The notes below the pieces were generated by a model. The model was not told the origin of the DNA, did no database searches, and worked only from the letters and a program-made list of their open reading frames with translations. From positions 1 through 6,911 of the forward strand of contig JAEZEJ010000093.1 of NCBI GenBank assembly GCA_023417775.1: a DNA stretch of 6,911 nt, given 5' to 3'. Of the stretch, positions 1-5,735 are shown piece after piece (the stretch's first letter is position 1; the number at the start of each line of letters is the position of its first letter). The DNA is from Actinomycetes bacterium. GTDB lineage: Bacteria; Actinomycetota; Actinomycetes; Propionibacteriales; Nocardioidaceae. The translations under genes were made by a program, and so were the position numbers.

Positions 1-14
1 CTCCCGAACGACTG

Positions 15-23
15 TGTTAATGT
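15..23 (+). promoter_or_regulatory. Candidate extended -10 promoter for the symporter leader
   Basis: The sequence TGT-TAATGT fits an extended -10 element (TGN followed by TANNNT) and is the most AT-rich stretch of the upstream region. A start about 7 nt after it would fall near base 30 and give a 5' leader of about 390 nt before the symporter start codon. The matching -35 element would lie at or beyond the window edge and cannot be seen. The same hexamer TAATGT occurs ahead of the tRNA-Lys gene. The call rests on motif fit alone. Confidence 0.35.
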
Positions 24-141
24 CATGGATCGTCTGCGGGCATGAGCCCGCGGCACCGTCGGGACGCGCCGAGCGAGGAGACTCGCCATGACGCGCATAT
101 CGGCCCGCTCCGCGCCACCTCGGCGCCGTCGAGCTCGGGCC

Positions 142-178
142 CCGGATGGTGGGCGCCAATGCTGCCGCCCGCATCCGG
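142..178 (+). other. Two-part stem-loop in the symporter leader
   Basis: CCGGATG (142-148) pairs with CATCCGG (172-178). Inside it, GGGCG (151-155) pairs with CGCCC (166-170), leaving a 2x1 internal loop and a 10-nt terminal loop. This makes 12 Watson-Crick pairs. Two further perfect hairpins follow directly: 190-209, with GGGCGTG and CACGCCC arms around a TTCG loop plus an outer A-T pair, and 217-232, with CCTGCC and GGCAGG arms. The cluster resembles a folded RNA domain. No T-run follows, so it is not a classical terminator. Confidence 0.4.
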
Positions 179-330
179 CTGATCGATCGAGGGCGTGTTC
201 GCACGCCCTGCTCCGGCCTGCCCACGGGCAGGTGATCGGCACCGCGGTGACGGGAACGCACGAAGGGAAGTGGTCCATCGAACGAGGGCATCAGCGCGTC
301 GACTTCTGAGCGCCCGCGGAGACGCCCCCG

Positions 331-368
331 CGTGGCCGGACGTGCACAGCACGGCACCGGTGACCACG
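331..368 (+). other. Long stem-loop 40 nt ahead of the symporter ribosome binding site
   Basis: Three stacked helices are visible: CGTGG (331-335) with CCACG (364-368), CCGG (336-339) with CCGG (357-360), and CGTGC (341-345) with GCACG (349-353) around the loop ACA. They are separated by a TGA bulge at 361-363 and a 1x3 internal loop (A340 opposite G354-A356). Of 14 possible pairs, 14 are Watson-Crick. Its position shortly before the Shine-Dalgarno at 408-414 suits an expression platform or a roadblock. No T-tract follows and no anti-Shine-Dalgarno strand was found. Confidence 0.4.
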
Positions 369-420
369 TGTGTCGGTGTCCGTGTGGATTCCATGACTTC
401 GTCGAATAAGGAGGTGGCGC

Positions 421-2100
421 GTGAATGACCTCGACTCGGTGCAGTTCAGCGCCGTGATCATCGTTGGATTGCTGGTGTTCTTCTACGGAGGAACGTTCTA
501 CATCTCGACCCGTATCGGCAAGAAGCAGGAGAACGCCGACGGCTACATGACCGCCGGCAACAAGATCGGCTTCGGGATCTCCGCGGCCAGCATGACCGCT
601 ACCTGGATCTGGGCCTCGTCGATGTACGCGTCGGCGGCCTCGGGCTACACCTACGGCATCTCCGGGCCCATCCATTACGGTCTGTGGGGCGCCCTGATGA
701 TCCTGTTCATCTACCCCTTCGGCAAGCGCATCCGCTCGGTCGCGCCGAAGGCCCACACCCTCGCCGAGGTCATGCACGCCCGGCACGGCCGCTCGAGCCA
801 GCTGATGCTCGCGGGATCGAATGTCGTCGGCAGCGTCATCAGCCTGATGTCGAACTTCATCGCCGGTGGCGTGCTCATCGCGATGCTCTCCCCCTTCACC
901 TTCATCCAGGGTGTGGTCGCGGTCGCCGGAGGCGTGCTGCTGTACTCGCTCTGGTCGGGCTTCCGCGCCTCCGTGCTCACCGACTTCGTCCAGGTGATGG
1001 CGATGCTCGGCGCCGTCGCCATCATCGTGCCCTTCATCTTCTTCGCCGCGGGCTTCCCCGCCGCCTTCGAGACCGGCGCCGCCAACCTGACCCCGCAGCA
1101 GGGCAACTTCTTCTCCAGTGAGGCCTTCCTCGGTCAGGGTGCGCCCTATATCGCGGCCGTCCTGGCCTATGCGATCGGCAACCAGACCATCGCGCAGCGC
1201 CTGTTCGCCGTCCGCGAGGACCTCATCAAGCCCACCTTCATCACCGCGACGATCGGCTACGGAGCCATGGTCATCGGCGTCGGCATGCTCGGCGTGCTCG
1301 CCCTCTATCTCGGCTTCGAGCCCACCGGTGGAGACATCAACAACCTGATCCCGGAGATGGCCGCGACCTATCTGCCGGGCATCCTGCTCGCGATCTTCTT
1401 CATCATGATCATCGGCGCGCTGTCGTCGACCGCCGACTCCGATCTCGCCGCGCTGTCGTCGATCATGATGGCCGATATCTACGGGCAGAACATCGCGGGC
1501 AAGGAGAAGGCGAACCCCAAGACGATGCTGCTCGTCGGCCGCATCACGATGGTCGTCGCCACCGCCGCCGCGGTCGCCTTCGCGAGCCTGCAGCTGAACA
1601 TCCTCGACCTGCTCGTCTTCGTCGGCGCCCTGTGGGGCGCACTGGTGTTCCCCGTGCTCGCGAGCTTCTACTGGGACAAGGTCACCAACAAGGCCTTCAC
1701 GACCTCGGTCATCGCCGCCCTCGCCGTGTTCATCCCCGTCCGCTTCGAGTGGATCCCGATGACCGGGGCGATCGGCCTGATCGTCGACATCCTGTCGGTC
1801 ATCGGCATCGGCGTGGTGCTGGGCCTGATGTCCTTCGGCTTCTTCGGCATCCGGGCCGGCAAGATCGTCGGCGTCGTCGCCGCACTCGTCTCGGCCCCGT
1901 TCGTCCTCGGTTTCCTGCACGACTACACGACGCTGAGCGCCTCATTGGTGGCCTACGCCGTCAGCACGGTGGTCTGCTGGTCGATGTCGGTGCGGCAGAC
2001 CGAACGCTTCGACTTCGCCTTGATCCGTCAGCGCACCGGCGACTTCGATGAGGATGACGACATCCTGCCCCATGACCCCGAACCCGTGAAGGAGGCGTGA
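421..2100 (+). CDS. DUR3-like sodium:solute symporter (SSS family)
   Basis: A 559-aa polytopic membrane protein of the sodium:solute symporter family, predicted to use the Na+ gradient to import a small solute. The GTG start follows an excellent Shine-Dalgarno, AAGGAGG at 408-414, with 6 nt spacing. Some 13-15 hydrophobic segments run from residue ~9 to ~515. Diagnostic stretches are residues ~59-83 (WIWASSMYASAASGYTYGISGP), which resemble the DUR3 urea-transporter branch, APKAHTLAEVMHARHG near 109-124, and S335-S336-T337-A-D-S-D-L, which lines up with the Ser/Thr pair of the Na2 site in PutP-type symporters. The C-terminus is soluble and acidic (FDEDDD). Length is close to the bacterial norm; fungal DUR3 is longer. 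The 43-aa partner starts inside its stop codon. The family is secure; the substrate (urea, polyamine, carboxylate or other) is not known from the sequence. Confidence 0.93.
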   Translation: MNDLDSVQFSAVIIVGLLVFFYGGTFYISTRIGKKQENADGYMTAGNKIGFGISAASMTATWIWASSMYASAASGYTYGISGPIHYGLWGALMILFIYPFGKRIRSVAPKAHTLAEVMHARHGRSSQLMLAGSNVVGSVISLMSNFIAGGVLIAMLSPFTFIQGVVAVAGGVLLYSLWSGFRASVLTDFVQVMAMLGAVAIIVPFIFFAAGFPAAFETGAANLTPQQGNFFSSEAFLGQGAPYIAAVLAYAIGNQTIAQRLFAVREDLIKPTFITATIGYGAMVIGVGMLGVLALYLGFEPTGGDINNLIPEMAATYLPGILLAIFFIMIIGALSSTADSDLAALSSIMMADIYGQNIAGKEKANPKTMLLVGRITMVVATAAAVAFASLQLNILDLLVFVGALWGALVFPVLASFYWDKVTNKAFTTSVIAALAVFIPVRFEWIPMTGAIGLIVDILSVIGIGVVLGLMSFGFFGIRAGKIVGVVAALVSAPFVLGFLHDYTTLSASLVAYAVSTVVCWSMSVRQTERFDFALIRQRTGDFDEDDDILPHDPEPVKEA

Positions 2101-2231
2101 TGACCACGCTCGCACTCACCGTCTATGTCCTCGTCTGGCCCCTCGTGGTGCTTGTGGTGATGGGCGTCATCGGGCGCGCGTTCTTCGCCGAATGGCGCGA
2201 GGCGCGACGCTCCGGTCAGGACCTCATCTGA
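2100..2231 (+). CDS. 43-aa single-helix membrane protein, putative transporter small subunit
   Basis: A small ORF whose ATG (2100-2102) overlaps the symporter TGA (2098-2100) as TGATG, with AAGGAGG at 2089-2095 in front. It encodes 43 residues: a short polar start, one hydrophobic helix at about residues 4-25 (LALTVYVLVWPLVVLVVMGV), then an amphipathic basic/acidic tail (AEWREARRSGQDLI). The tail probably lies in the cytoplasm. I recall that annotators recognise a family of ~43-aa proteins beside actinobacterial symporters, named putative transporter small subunit; this one fits in length, position and the helix-plus-RExR tail. The overlap implies translational coupling and a fixed ratio with the symporter. 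A role in stability or assembly of the transporter is inference. Confidence 0.82.
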   Translation: MTTLALTVYVLVWPLVVLVVMGVIGRAFFAEWREARRSGQDLI

Positions 2232-2250
2232 GCTGACCGACGCACCGCAT

Positions 2251-2303
2251 CGGGCGGTGGCCCGCTCACCTCTCACGACGAGGGGTGCGCGGGCCACCGC
2301 CCG
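2251..2303. terminator. Bidirectional hairpin terminator between convergent genes
   Basis: Arms CGGGCGGTGGCCCGC (2251-2265) and GCGGGCCACCGCCCG (2289-2303) are perfectly complementary over 15 bp. The interior continues with 8 more pairs (2267-2274 with 2280-2287, one of them G-T) after a single mismatch, leaving a 5-nt loop. The element lies in the 95-bp gap between the stop codons of the small subunit (+) and the nucleosidase (-), where both transcripts should end. Neither side has a long T-run, as is common for actinobacterial hairpin terminators. Confidence 0.8.
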
Positions 2304-2326
2304 TCGCTCTTCGGAGCCTGCCCCGC

Positions 2327-2863
2327 TCAGAGCCGCTGGCGCAGCCAGTCGCCGAGCTGCCGGGCACATCGGTCCACGACCTGCGGCCATTCCAGGGCGC
2401 TCTCGTCGGCGGCATCGCTGACGACCTTGACCAGCCGCACCGGCACCCCCAACACGGCGGCGGTCCGCGCCACGGCGAATCCCTCCATGTCCACCAACGA
2501 GGCCCGCTGCGCGAGCACATCGCGCACGACCGGATCGGAGACGAAGCGATCACCCGTCGCGAGCACGGTGCCGTCGCCGTCCTCGATCTCCAGCTCGTCG
2601 ACGGCCTCCGCACCGAGGGCTCGGATCGAGGGGGCGTCGAGATCGTGGTTGATCGCCAGCGACGGGAGATGGATGCCGTGCAGTCCGGTGCGCAGCGCTC
2701 CCGCGGTGCCGATATTGACGATGCGGGACGGCGCGTGCCGGGCGATCGCGAGGGCGGTCGCCGATGCCGCCTCGACCTTGCCGATGCCGGTGATCGCGAG
2801 CGGGAGTCCTGCGGGAACATAGGCCGCCTCGGAGGCGAGCGCGGCCACCACGAGAGTCGTCAC
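2327..2863 (-). CDS. Nucleosidase of the MTA/SAH nucleosidase superfamily
   Basis: A 178-aa protein of the purine nucleoside phosphorylase/MTAN fold, predicted to cleave the N-glycosidic bond of a nucleoside such as 5'-methylthioadenosine or S-adenosylhomocysteine. The motif order matches MTAN: E12 in ALASEAAYV (the place of the E. coli catalytic-water Glu), GIGKVEAA (26-33), VNIGTAGAL (49-57), ATGDRFV (102-108), VDMEGFAVA (124-132; Met-Glu for ribose binding) and VSDAAD (148-153; D150 as the catalytic acid). It is shorter than E. coli Pfs (232 aa), the middle being trimmed, as in a compact actinobacterial group. The start is GTG with only a weak GGGG Shine-Dalgarno. It lies 37 bp after glpD on the same strand, so co-transcription is likely although the functions are unrelated. 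Substrate choice (MTA, SAH, futalosine or adenosine-like) is open. Confidence 0.82.
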   Translation of the reverse strand: MTTLVVAALASEAAYVPAGLPLAITGIGKVEAASATALAIARHAPSRIVNIGTAGALRTGLHGIHLPSLAINHDLDAPSIRALGAEAVDELEIEDGDGTVLATGDRFVSDPVVRDVLAQRASLVDMEGFAVARTAAVLGVPVRLVKVVSDAADESALEWPQVVDRCARQLGDWLRQRL

Positions 2864-2900
2864 CCCGACACGCTAGCCGGTCCCCTGTTCGTCCGGTGGA

Positions 2901-4628
2901 TCAGCGCTCGACGACGGGGACGACATCGGGTGCCCCCTTGCGGGCGGCGTCCGCGGTCTCGTCATCGGGCATCGTCTGGCTCTCGCGCTCGGCCTCGACC
3001 CGCTTGACGTAGTGGTCGACCTCGCGCTCACGCTGCTCGTCGCTCCAGCCGAGCTCCTCGCCCATCAGCTCCGCGACCTCCTCGGCGACGCCCGTGCCGC
3101 GATCGAAGGTCTCGATCGACAACCGGGTGCGGCGCGCGATGATGTCGTCGAGATGCCGGGCGCCCTCGTGGGTGACTCCGTAGACGACCTCGGCCCGCAG
3201 GTAGTCGTCGCCGCCGGTCAGCGCCTCGCCGAGATCGGGGCGTTCGGCGATGAGATCGAGGACCTCCAGCGACAGCGAGCCGTAGCGGTTCAGCAGATGC
3301 TCGATGCGACCCACTCCGATCCCGTGACGGGCAGCCAGCGCCGTGCGCTGATTCCACATCGCCTCATAGCCGTCCGCGCCGAGCAGCGGCACGTCCTCGG
3401 TGCAGCTGGCGGGCACCTTGCGGTCCAGCTGGACCGCCATCGCGTCCACGGCGGCATCGACGGCGTCCTTCGCCATGACGCGATAGGTCGTGTACTTGCC
3501 GCCCGCGATGACGACAAGGCCCTTGGTCGCGGTCGACACCGCATGCTCGCGCGAGAGCTTGCTGGTGGCATCGGACTCCCCGGCCAGCAGCGGACGCAGG
3601 CCCGCGTACACGCCCTCGACATCCTCGTGGGTCAGGGGCTCGATCAGCACCCGGTTGACGTGCTCGAGCAGGTAGTCGATGTCCTTGGCGCTCGCCGCGG
3701 GGTGATCCTTGCTGAGATCCCAGTCGGTATCGGTGGTGCCGATGATCCAGTGCCGGCCCCACGGGATGACGAAGAGCACCGAGGTCTCGGTGCGCAGGAT
3801 CAGGCCGGACTCCCCGCGGATCCGGTCGCGGGGCACGACGAGGTGGATGCCCTTGCTGGCCCGCACGTGGAACTGGCCGCGCTCCCCCGCCATGCCCTGG
3901 GTCTCGTCGGTCCAGACGCCGGTCGCGTTGATGACCTGCTTGGCCCGCACCTCGTGGACATCGCCGCTCTCCAGGTCCTTGATGTGGGCCCCGACGACCC
4001 GGTCGCCCTCGCGCATCAGGTCGACGACGCGTGTACGGCTCGCGACGTGCGCCCCATAAGCCGCGGCGGTGCGGGCGAGGAACATGGTGTGCCGGGCGTC
4101 GTCGACCTGGCCGTCGTAGTAGTGGATCGCACCGACGAGGGCGTCCTTGCGGAGCGCGGGCATGCGCTTGCGTGCGCCGCGGCGGGTCAGGTGCGTGTGG
4201 TGCGGCACGCCCCTCGACCGGCCGGACAGAGCGGCCATCGAGTCGTACATGAGGACGCCGGTGCCCGCATACGCCCGTTCCCACACGTGATGGGTGAGCG
4301 GGTAGATGAAGGGCACCGGCTTGACCAGATGCGGCGCGAGCCGCTCGATGAGGAGGCCGCGTTCGGCGAGCGCCTCGGCGACGAGGCGGAAGTCGAGCAT
4401 CTCCAGATAGCGCAGGCCGCCGTGGATGAGCTTGCTGGAACGACTCGACGTGCCGGAGGCGAAATCGCGCGCCTCGACGAGCCCCACGCTGAGTCCACGG
4501 GTCGCGGCATCGAGTGCCGCGCCACCGCCGACCACCCCTCCGCCGATGACCAACACGTCCAGCGGCTCATCGGCCATCGCGAGGATCGCATCACGACGCT
4601 GCTGGGGGGACAAGGCAACCGATCGCAT
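2901..4628 (-). CDS. glpD: FAD-dependent glycerol-3-phosphate dehydrogenase
   Basis: A 575-aa membrane-associated flavoenzyme oxidising sn-glycerol-3-phosphate to dihydroxyacetone phosphate and passing electrons to quinone, linking glycerol and phospholipid breakdown to glycolysis and respiration. The N-terminus carries the FAD-binding Rossmann motif VIGGGVVGGGAALDAATRG (27-45), with E52 ending strand 2. GlpD signatures follow: SGTSSRSSKLIHGGLRYLE (58-76), and later WIIGTTDTDWD, YAGLRPLL and AGGKYTTYR. The C-terminal alpha-helical DAO_C domain covers roughly residues 415-540. A hydrophilic acidic tail follows. It is longer than E. coli GlpD (501 aa), as usual in actinobacteria. The ATG has a close-set GGAAGG upstream, so spacing is poor; no better start precedes the FAD motif. 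It heads a - strand unit with the nucleosidase and diverges from a lipase-like gene across 37 bp. Confidence 0.95.
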   Translation of the reverse strand: MRSVALSPQQRRDAILAMADEPLDVLVIGGGVVGGGAALDAATRGLSVGLVEARDFASGTSSRSSKLIHGGLRYLEMLDFRLVAEALAERGLLIERLAPHLVKPVPFIYPLTHHVWERAYAGTGVLMYDSMAALSGRSRGVPHHTHLTRRGARKRMPALRKDALVGAIHYYDGQVDDARHTMFLARTAAAYGAHVASRTRVVDLMREGDRVVGAHIKDLESGDVHEVRAKQVINATGVWTDETQGMAGERGQFHVRASKGIHLVVPRDRIRGESGLILRTETSVLFVIPWGRHWIIGTTDTDWDLSKDHPAASAKDIDYLLEHVNRVLIEPLTHEDVEGVYAGLRPLLAGESDATSKLSREHAVSTATKGLVVIAGGKYTTYRVMAKDAVDAAVDAMAVQLDRKVPASCTEDVPLLGADGYEAMWNQRTALAARHGIGVGRIEHLLNRYGSLSLEVLDLIAERPDLGEALTGGDDYLRAEVVYGVTHEGARHLDDIIARRTRLSIETFDRGTGVAEEVAELMGEELGWSDEQREREVDHYVKRVEAERESQTMPDDETADAARKGAPDVVPVVER

Positions 4629-4631
4629 GCC

Positions 4632-4668
4632 TTCCAGTGAACCAGGAATCGGCTACTTTGTCGGGGTG
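4632..4668 (+). promoter_or_regulatory. Promoter for a leaderless hydrolase mRNA, inside a 37-bp divergent gap
   Basis: TACTTT at 4654-4659 fits TANNNT. Seven bases further on is the G of the GTG start at 4666, so transcription is expected to begin on the start codon itself. A weak -35-like TTCCAG lies at 4632-4637, 16 nt upstream. There is no clear Shine-Dalgarno before the GTG, which agrees with leaderless translation, common in actinobacteria. The glpD ATG begins at 4628 on the other strand, so any glpD promoter must overlap this element or the start of the hydrolase gene. Confidence 0.5.
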
Positions 4669-5532
4669 AGCACACTGACCTCCAGCTTCCTCTCCGAGCG
4701 GGACGGCCTGCGGGTCGTCACCACCACCTGGAACACCGATGCCGACCGGCCCCGCGGCGTGGTGCAGATCTCGCACGGCCTCGCCGAGCACGTGGCCCGC
4801 TACGGTCGCTTCGCCGAGGCGCTCAATGCCGCGGGCTTCCATGTGGTCGGCTCCGATCACCGCGGACACGGCCGCACCATAGCCGATAGTCCCGGGGACT
4901 TCGGTGATGCGGGATTCGAGGGCCTGTGGCGCGATGTCATCCAGCTCGGCGAGGGCATCCGCCAGGAGTACCCGGAGCTGCCGGTGTTCCTCTTCGGACA
5001 CTCGATGGGGTCCTTCGCCGGTCAACATGTGCTCGTCGAGCGCTCGGACCTCTACGACGGGGTGATCCTCTCGGGATCGACCGCGATCGACGTGATCGCG
5101 GCCGGGATGGCCGATGCCCCGGCCGCCGACCTCAGCGTCTTCAACGCCGCCTTCGAGCACCGCACCGGCTACGAGTGGTTGAGCCGTGACGAGGCGGAGG
5201 TGGACGCCTATGTGGCGGACCCGCTGTGCGGTTTCGATCTGCCCGCCTCGACCACCCCCGCTCTGTTCGCCGGCGGTGCGCAGCTCTCCGACCCTGCGGT
5301 GCTCAGACGGATCCGGCCGGACCTGCCGCTGCTCCTCGCCTCGGGCTCGGACGACCCCTTGGCTGGTGGCGGTGAGCTCATCGAACTGCTGGCCTCGCGC
5401 TACCGGGAAGCGGGTCTCACCGATGTCACCGTCATCGTCTACCCCAGCGCACGCCACGAGATCCTGAACGAGACCAATCGCGACGAGGTGACCCGCGACC
5501 TCCTCTCCTGGTTGGAGGCTCACACCGCCTGA
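4666..5532 (+). CDS. Alpha/beta hydrolase, monoacylglycerol lipase/lysophospholipase type
   Basis: A 288-aa serine hydrolase of the Hydrolase_4 (serine aminopeptidase S33-like) group, predicted to cleave acyl chains from monoacylglycerols or lysophospholipids. Visible motifs are the oxyanion-hole HG at 37-38 (ISHGLAEH), SDHRGHGRT (63-71), the nucleophile elbow GHSMGS with S113, the acid in GSDDP (D230 likely, D229 possible) and the base in ARHEILNE (H264). All three catalytic positions are present and the length is typical. There is no signal peptide, so it acts in the cytoplasm. I start it at GTG 4666: the open frame extends upstream to 4426, but that part overlaps glpD antisense and is not protein-like, and a -10 box sits 7 nt before this GTG. 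Divergence from glpD suggests a shared role in glycerolipid use; this is inference. Confidence 0.9.
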   Translation: MSTLTSSFLSERDGLRVVTTTWNTDADRPRGVVQISHGLAEHVARYGRFAEALNAAGFHVVGSDHRGHGRTIADSPGDFGDAGFEGLWRDVIQLGEGIRQEYPELPVFLFGHSMGSFAGQHVLVERSDLYDGVILSGSTAIDVIAAGMADAPAADLSVFNAAFEHRTGYEWLSRDEAEVDAYVADPLCGFDLPASTTPALFAGGAQLSDPAVLRRIRPDLPLLLASGSDDPLAGGGELIELLASRYREAGLTDVTVIVYPSARHEILNETNRDEVTRDLLSWLEAHTA

Positions 5533-5537
5533 CCCGA

Positions 5538-5568
5538 TTGGCACGACGTTGGCGCGATGCGGTAATGT
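5538..5568 (+). promoter_or_regulatory. Candidate promoter of tRNA-Lys
   Basis: TTGGCA (5538-5543) and TAATGT (5563-5568) resemble -35 and -10 boxes with a 19-nt spacer. Transcription would start near 5575, about 16 nt before the mature tRNA 5' end. A second -35 candidate, TTGGCG (5549-5554), would pair with the poorer -10 TATCTC (5571-5576) over 16 nt. The inverted pair GCGCGA (5552-5557) and TCGCGC (5575-5580) flanks the first -10. Confidence 0.45.
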
Positions 5569-5590
5569 TCTATCTCGCGCACAGCGCACT

Positions 5591-5663
<73 letters not shown>

Positions 5664-5678
5664 CCCGATACACGAGGA

Positions 5679-5705
5679 GGCCGGGCCCCAAGGGGTCCGG
5701 CCTTT
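5679..5705 (+). terminator. Intrinsic terminator after tRNA-Lys
   Basis: GGCCGGGCCC (5679-5688) and GGGTCCGGCC (5693-5702) pair over 10 bp with one G-T wobble, around the loop CAAG. TTT (5703-5705) follows, and A5678 can pair with T5703. The hairpin begins 16 nt after the tRNA, as expected for a tRNA terminator. It also argues against starting the next gene at the TTG at 5709, only a few bases downstream. Confidence 0.75.
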
Positions 5706-5735
5706 CCGTTGCCGTCGCCGCCAGCGGGGGTCGCC

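Larger units (their letters stand above)
29..407 (+). promoter_or_regulatory. Long gene-free leader rich in stem-loops, upstream of the symporter
   Basis: About 380 bases without a convincing protein gene. The open frames here are Arg/Pro/Ala-rich and show no recognisable family. The stretch holds several strong hairpins: 36-51 (6 bp, loop ATGA), 73-86 (5 bp, loop GAGA), 142-178 (7+5 bp), 190-209 (8 bp, loop TTCG), 217-232 (6-7 bp) and 331-368 (5+4+5 bp). GC-rich DNA gives short hairpins by chance, but the longer ones are near perfect and all precede one transporter gene. It could be a cis-acting RNA (riboswitch or attenuator), a leader with a short peptide ORF, or ordinary spacer. I do not recognise a complete known riboswitch class. 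Confidence 0.35.

Noticed and set aside
331..368. Guanidine-III-like riboswitch, suggested by CCGGACG and CCGGT
   Set aside because: The further conserved core of that class (AGGACAAGACGG-like) is absent, and the observed pairing is a simple stacked hairpin rather than a pseudoknot.
23..394. 123-codon open frame on the - strand in the upstream region
   Set aside because: No Shine-Dalgarno of note, Arg/Ser/Ala-rich composition and no family resemblance; it lies across the hairpin-rich leader.
2285..3007. 240-codon open frame on the + strand over the nucleosidase
   Set aside because: Antisense shadow: the - strand frame carries the full set of MTAN motifs, and the + frame also crosses the terminator hairpin.
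3012..4640. 542-codon open frame on the + strand, antisense to glpD
   Set aside because: It mirrors the whole of glpD, is rich in His/Arg/Asp/Gly repeats without a fold or family, and is the usual artefact of very high-GC coding DNA. GlpD on the - strand has unmistakable motifs.
4426..4665. N-terminal extension of the hydrolase by 80 codons
   Set aside because: It overlaps the glpD 5' end in antisense, is low-complexity Ser/Pro/Ala, and a -10 box sits 7 nt before the GTG at 4666.
4591..5589. 332-codon open frame on the - strand, antisense to the hydrolase
   Set aside because: The + strand encodes a complete alpha/beta hydrolase with Ser/Asp/His in place; the antisense product has no recognisable features.
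5709..5735. TTG start giving the XRE protein nine extra residues
   Set aside because: It begins 4 nt after the terminator hairpin and has no ribosome binding site, whereas GTG 5736 has a G-rich Shine-Dalgarno at 5 nt.
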